The notes below the pieces were generated by a model. It made no database searches. It saw only the letters and a program-made list of their open reading frames with translations, and had not been told where the DNA came from. This document shows, piece after piece, positions 14,684 through 17,826 of a DNA stretch of 17,826 nt (position 1 is its first letter; each line of letters opens with the position of its first letter). This DNA comes from CAZPXF01 sp964590945 (lineage in GTDB: Bacteria > Bacillota > Clostridia > Lachnospirales > Lachnospiraceae), in contig CAZPXF010000045.1 in assembly GCA_964590945.1 (NCBI GenBank), forward strand, positions 1 to 17,826. The letters are read 5' to 3'. The position numbers and the translations under genes were made by a program.

Positions 14684-15664
14684 ATGAAATCTGAGATTTT
14701 AAAAATGCTCCGTCATGCGGATGGGTATATTTCCGGTCAGGAGATCTGCGAAAAGCTCCAGGTTTCCAGAACGGCCGTCTGGAAAACGGTCCATCAGCTG
14801 GAGGAGGAAGGATATCAGATCGAAGCGGTTCGGAATAAGGGATATCATATTACCGGAAGTCCGGATAAGATAACAAAGAATGAGATTGAGAGTCTTCTGG
14901 CCACCCGATGGGCAGGTCGGAAGCTCTTCTGTTATGATGAGATCGATTCCACAAATCTTGCCCTGCGAAGGCTGGAGGGAGAAGATCACGCGCATGGAGC
15001 TTTGGCTGTCGCAGATAAGCAGACGGCGGGACGTGGAAGAAGGGGACGGACATGGCAGTCTCCGGCAGGCAGCAGCATATTTATGAGTATATTATTAAAA
15101 CCGGATATCGCGCCCGGGCAGGCGCCGATGATGACGATCGTAATGGCGTACAGCGTGGCGAAGGCGATTCGGAATCTGACCGGTCTGGATGCAAAAATTA
15201 AATGGCCGAACGATATTGTGTTGAACGGGAAAAAAGTATGTGGTATTCTAACAGAAATGAGTGCCGAGATCGACTTTGTGCAGTATGTGATCATAGGAAT
15301 CGGAATCAATGTGAACACGGAGATATTTCCGGATGAGATCCGTGAAACGGCCACGTCTCTTTATATAGAAGGTAAAAAGCGCGTGAAGCGCTCCGGACTG
15401 ATCGCTGAGGTTTTCCGTGAATTTGAAAAGGACTATGAAGAATTTATGGATAAGAAGAATCTTGAGGAGATCATGGAGCCGTATAACGAGCTGCTTGTGA
15501 ACTGCGGGAAGGAGGTTCGCGTGCTTCAGCCGGGCAAAGAATATGACGGCGCTGCACACGGGATTGATAAGGAGGGGAATCTCCTTGTGGAAACTCCGGA
15601 CAAAAAGATCCACAAAGTCTATGCAGGGGAAGTATCTGTGAGGGGAATTTACGGATATATCTGA
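14684..15664 (+). CDS. birA: Bifunctional biotin ligase / biotin operon repressor
   Basis: This 326-residue protein activates biotin as biotinyl-5'-AMP and attaches it to biotin-dependent carboxylases. It has an N-terminal winged HTH (about 1-58, with SGQEICEKLQVSRTAVWKTV), so it is the group II type that also represses biotin genes. The catalytic domain has GRGRRGR (116-122), KWPND (173-177) and GIGINVN. An SH3-like C-terminal domain completes it. GAGGAAGGG precedes the ATG by a few nt. No biotin synthesis or transport gene is present in the window. It lies downstream of the argF hairpin and is probably partly co-transcribed with the genes that follow. Confidence 0.95.
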   Translation: MKSEILKMLRHADGYISGQEICEKLQVSRTAVWKTVHQLEEEGYQIEAVRNKGYHITGSPDKITKNEIESLLATRWAGRKLFCYDEIDSTNLALRRLEGEDHAHGALAVADKQTAGRGRRGRTWQSPAGSSIFMSILLKPDIAPGQAPMMTIVMAYSVAKAIRNLTGLDAKIKWPNDIVLNGKKVCGILTEMSAEIDFVQYVIIGIGINVNTEIFPDEIRETATSLYIEGKKRVKRSGLIAEVFREFEKDYEEFMDKKNLEEIMEPYNELLVNCGKEVRVLQPGKEYDGAAHGIDKEGNLLVETPDKKIHKVYAGEVSVRGIYGYI

Positions 15665-15751
15665 ATGGACGCAGCCGGGCAGGGACTTCATGGGACGTCC
15701 GGAGCGATTCTGTGAGGACGATCCCACGGCATATTTCAGGAGGTAACAGTA

Positions 15752-16093
15752 TTGTACGATGATAAAGTAGTGCTCTGCGGGGCAAATTCCTATGAGCAGA
15801 AATACTATCTGAATCCGGATTTCCAGACGCTTCCGGAGCAGATCCGGCAGGAATTGCAGATCATGTGTGTGCTCTATGTTGAAGATGTGGGCGGGATCCT
15901 CACGCTCGCGTATGAGGAGGATGGCACGCTGTGTTTTGAAGTTGTTTCCGAGGAAAATGATTATATGTTTGATGAGATCGGAAGCCAGCTTAAAATCAGG
16001 GAAATTCAGAATACAAAGCAGGAGCTTCTCCAGTCACTGGAGTTATTTTACAAAATATTTTTCCTTGGGGAGGAACTCGAATCATGCTTTTAG
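15752..16093 (+). CDS. Small conserved uncharacterised protein (possibly DUF6145)
   Basis: This 113-residue acidic protein has no signal peptide or membrane segment. It starts at TTG, chosen because AGGAGG (15738-15743) is 8 nt upstream and no ATG or GTG fits. The N-terminal half has a NPDFQTLPEQIRQELQIMCVLY segment and a GGILTLAYEEDG segment suggesting a mixed alpha/beta fold. The C-terminal third is helical (about 80-108) and ends ...ESCF. From memory it resembles a Lachnospiraceae-restricted family I associate with DUF6145, but I cannot confirm this. Its last 10 nt overlap the coaX start, implying translational coupling and perhaps a link to coenzyme A synthesis. Function unknown. Confidence 0.8.
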   Translation: MYDDKVVLCGANSYEQKYYLNPDFQTLPEQIRQELQIMCVLYVEDVGGILTLAYEEDGTLCFEVVSEENDYMFDEIGSQLKIREIQNTKQELLQSLELFYKIFFLGEELESCF

Positions 16094-16857
16094 CGATTGA
16101 TGTAGGAAATACAAATATTACGGTAGGAGTTTTTAAAGAAGAAAATGTTGTTGCAACGTTTCGCGTCACAACGAAGATTCCGCGCACATCGGATGAATAT
16201 GGGATCATTCTCCGCGACATGGTCGAGATGCGGGGATATTCTTATCTGGATATTGAGGCTACGATCATTGCATCGGTTGTGCCGGACGTGATGCATTCTC
16301 TGTCCAGCTCCATTATGAAATATTTTCATGTTACGCCGATGATCGTCGGGCCGGGGGTAAAGACAGGAATCCGTGTGGCGACAGAGAATCCGCGGCAGAT
16401 CGGTCCGGATCGTATCGTGGATGCGGTTGCGGCCTATGAATTGTACGGCGGGCCGGTTATCGTTGTGGATTTCGGAACGGCGACGACCTATGACCTGGTG
16501 AATGCGGAAGGCGCGTTCATCGCAGGCGTTACATCGCCGGGCATCCGGACGGCGGCAGACGCCCTGACCGGACAGGCGGCCATGCTTCCGGCTATTGAGA
16601 TCCGGAAACCTCCGACGATTCTGGCACAGGAGACGATCTCCAGTATGCAGGCCGGAATTGTTTACGGATATATTGGTCAGACTGAGTATATCATCAAAAA
16701 GATGAAGGAGGAGGCCGGATTTTCGGATATCAAGGTCGTTGCAACCGGGGGTCTTGGAAACATTATCGTGAAAGAGACGGATGTTATCGACGTCTATGAT
16801 TCCAAGCTCACGATGCGGGGGCTTTGGCTGATCAGTGAAAAGAACCGGAAAAGGTAG
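16084..16857 (+). CDS. coaX: Type III pantothenate kinase
   Basis: This 257-residue ASKHA-fold kinase phosphorylates pantothenate, the first step of coenzyme A synthesis. It needs a monovalent cation and is insensitive to CoA feedback in characterised members. The phosphate-binding DVGNTN (6-11), SVVPDV (64-69), GPGVKTG (89-95), GPDR with the likely catalytic Asp109, and DFGTATT (129-135) are all in place. A GGGGAGG-like RBS lies inside the 3' end of the preceding gene, which it overlaps by 10 nt. The dihydrouridine synthase gene begins 3 nt after its stop. Confidence 0.95.
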   Translation: MLLAIDVGNTNITVGVFKEENVVATFRVTTKIPRTSDEYGIILRDMVEMRGYSYLDIEATIIASVVPDVMHSLSSSIMKYFHVTPMIVGPGVKTGIRVATENPRQIGPDRIVDAVAAYELYGGPVIVVDFGTATTYDLVNAEGAFIAGVTSPGIRTAADALTGQAAMLPAIEIRKPPTILAQETISSMQAGIVYGYIGQTEYIIKKMKEEAGFSDIKVVATGGLGNIIVKETDVIDVYDSKLTMRGLWLISEKNRKR

Positions 16858-16860
16858 TGC

Positions 16861-17826
16861 ATGAAGACTTTAAAAATTGGAAATACAGCGCTGGAAAATT
16901 CATATATTTTAGGGCCAATGGCAGGGGTGACTGACCTGCCATTTCGTCTTCTTTGCAGGGAAAAAGGGGCGGCGCTCACCTGTATGGAAATGGTCAGCGC
17001 CAGAGCCATTCTGTACAATAACCGTAATACGAAAAAGCTTTTGGAGATCCATCCGGACGAAGGCCCGGTGTCTTTGCAGCTTTTCGGCTCTGATCCGGAT
17101 ATTATTTCGGAGATGGCAAAAAGGATCGAGGAGCTTCCATTTGCAATCCTTGATATCAATATGGGATGTCCGGTGCCGAAGGTTGTGAAAAACGGCGAAG
17201 GATCCGCGCTTATGAAGAATCCGAAGCTGGTTCATGAGATCGTCAGAAAGACCGCTCGTGCGATCAGGAAGCCGGTGACTGTCAAGATACGGAAAGGATT
17301 TGACGATACATGCGTGAACGCCGTGGAGATCGCAAGGATTGCGGAGGATGCAGGAGCGGCGGCCGTAGCTGTCCATGGCCGTACCCGGGAGGAATATTAT
17401 TCGGGAACCGCAGACTGGGATATTATCCGCCAGGTAAAGGAGGCGCTGCGGATTCCGGTTATCGGGAGCGGAGACGTCCGCAGTCCGAAGGATGCAAAGA
17501 GAATGAAAGCGGAAACCGGCTGCGACGGGATCATGATCGCGCGGGCAGCGCGTGGGAATCCGTGGATTTTTCAGGAGCTGGTTCATTTTGAAAAAAGCGG
17601 ATGTATCCCTGAACGCCCGTCTGTGGAAGAGCTGGTTGAAACGATGCTCCGCCATGCAAGGCTGCAGCTGAAATATAAGGGGGAATATCCCGGGATCCGC
17701 GAGATGCGGAAACATGTGGCGTGGTATACGCAGGGACTTCCCGGTTCCTCGTCGCTTCGGCGGGAAATGAATTCCGTGGAGAGCTATGGGGAGCTGGAAA
17801 CCTTGCTTTACGCAAGATTGCTGTCT
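16861..17826 (+). CDS. dusB: tRNA-dihydrouridine synthase, DusB/NifR3 type (3' end outside window)
   Basis: This flavoenzyme reduces uridines of tRNA to dihydrouridine. There are 322 codons without a stop to the window edge, so the C-terminus is cut off, probably by only a few residues given the usual 320-335. It has the FMN-barrel start LGPMAGVTDLPFR (18-30), the catalytic MGCPVPK with Cys103, HGRTR (172-176), IGSGDV (201-206) and RAARGNPWIF (228-237). The HGRTR and GNPW segments identify the family; assignment to DusB rather than another Dus is likely. AAAAGG (16849-16854) is 6 nt before the ATG, and the gene starts 3 nt after coaX, so it is co-transcribed. Confidence 0.93.
   Translation, partial: MKTLKIGNTALENSYILGPMAGVTDLPFRLLCREKGAALTCMEMVSARAILYNNRNTKKLLEIHPDEGPVSLQLFGSDPDIISEMAKRIEELPFAILDINMGCPVPKVVKNGEGSALMKNPKLVHEIVRKTARAIRKPVTVKIRKGFDDTCVNAVEIARIAEDAGAAAVAVHGRTREEYYSGTADWDIIRQVKEALRIPVIGSGDVRSPKDAKRMKAETGCDGIMIARAARGNPWIFQELVHFEKSGCIPERPSVEELVETMLRHARLQLKYKGEYPGIREMRKHVAWYTQGLPGSSSLRREMNSVESYGELETLLYARLLS

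Overview
The window looks like chromosomal DNA of a Gram-positive anaerobe, most probably a gut Lachnospiraceae (Blautia/Dorea/Clostridium-cluster XIVa type). The evidence is strong AGGAGG-type ribosome binding sites, a T-box leader, TTGACA/TATAAT-like promoters, a bifunctional HTH-BirA, a type III (CoaX) pantothenate kinase, and a rhaB-rhaA-rhaD order with AraC-type regulators. The assignment rests on gene content and protein resemblance only; no 16S or other marker gene is present.

Region 1 (1-5532): a good promoter and a complete T-box leader with its terminator precede a three-gene ABC importer of the TrpXYZ type (lipoprotein, permease, ATPase). Two genes follow with almost no spacing: a GldA-like metal-dependent alcohol dehydrogenase and an AraC regulator. 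A terminator follows the regulator. The T-box bulge reads UGGC, which fits a tRNA with discriminator base G73. Together with the UGG triplet in the specifier loop this points to tRNA-Trp. The dehydrogenase and regulator may therefore be transcribed by read-through from a tryptophan-starvation-controlled promoter.

Region 2 (5515-10018): the L-rhamnose catabolic genes rhaB (kinase), rhaA (isomerase) and rhaD (aldolase) convert L-rhamnose to DHAP and L-lactaldehyde. The upstream GldA-like enzyme is a plausible, unproven lactaldehyde reductase. A second AraC regulator converges on rhaD with only 8 bp between the stop codons. No rhamnose transporter or mutarotase lies in the window.

Region 3 (10088-12520, minus strand): a CtpE-like P-type cation ATPase with all core P-type motifs. 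It is divergent from the next block.

Region 4 (12657-17826, plus strand): housekeeping genes. They are a TrmH/SpoU RNA methyltransferase, argF with a tandem ArgR-type operator, birA, a small uncharacterised protein with a TTG start, coaX (overlapping it by 10 nt), and a tRNA-dihydrouridine synthase that runs off the window end. I found no mobile element, CRISPR array, tRNA or rRNA. The most interesting points are regulatory: the T-box, its possible reach into sugar metabolism genes, and the argF operator geometry. I did not find a clearly new multi-gene system.
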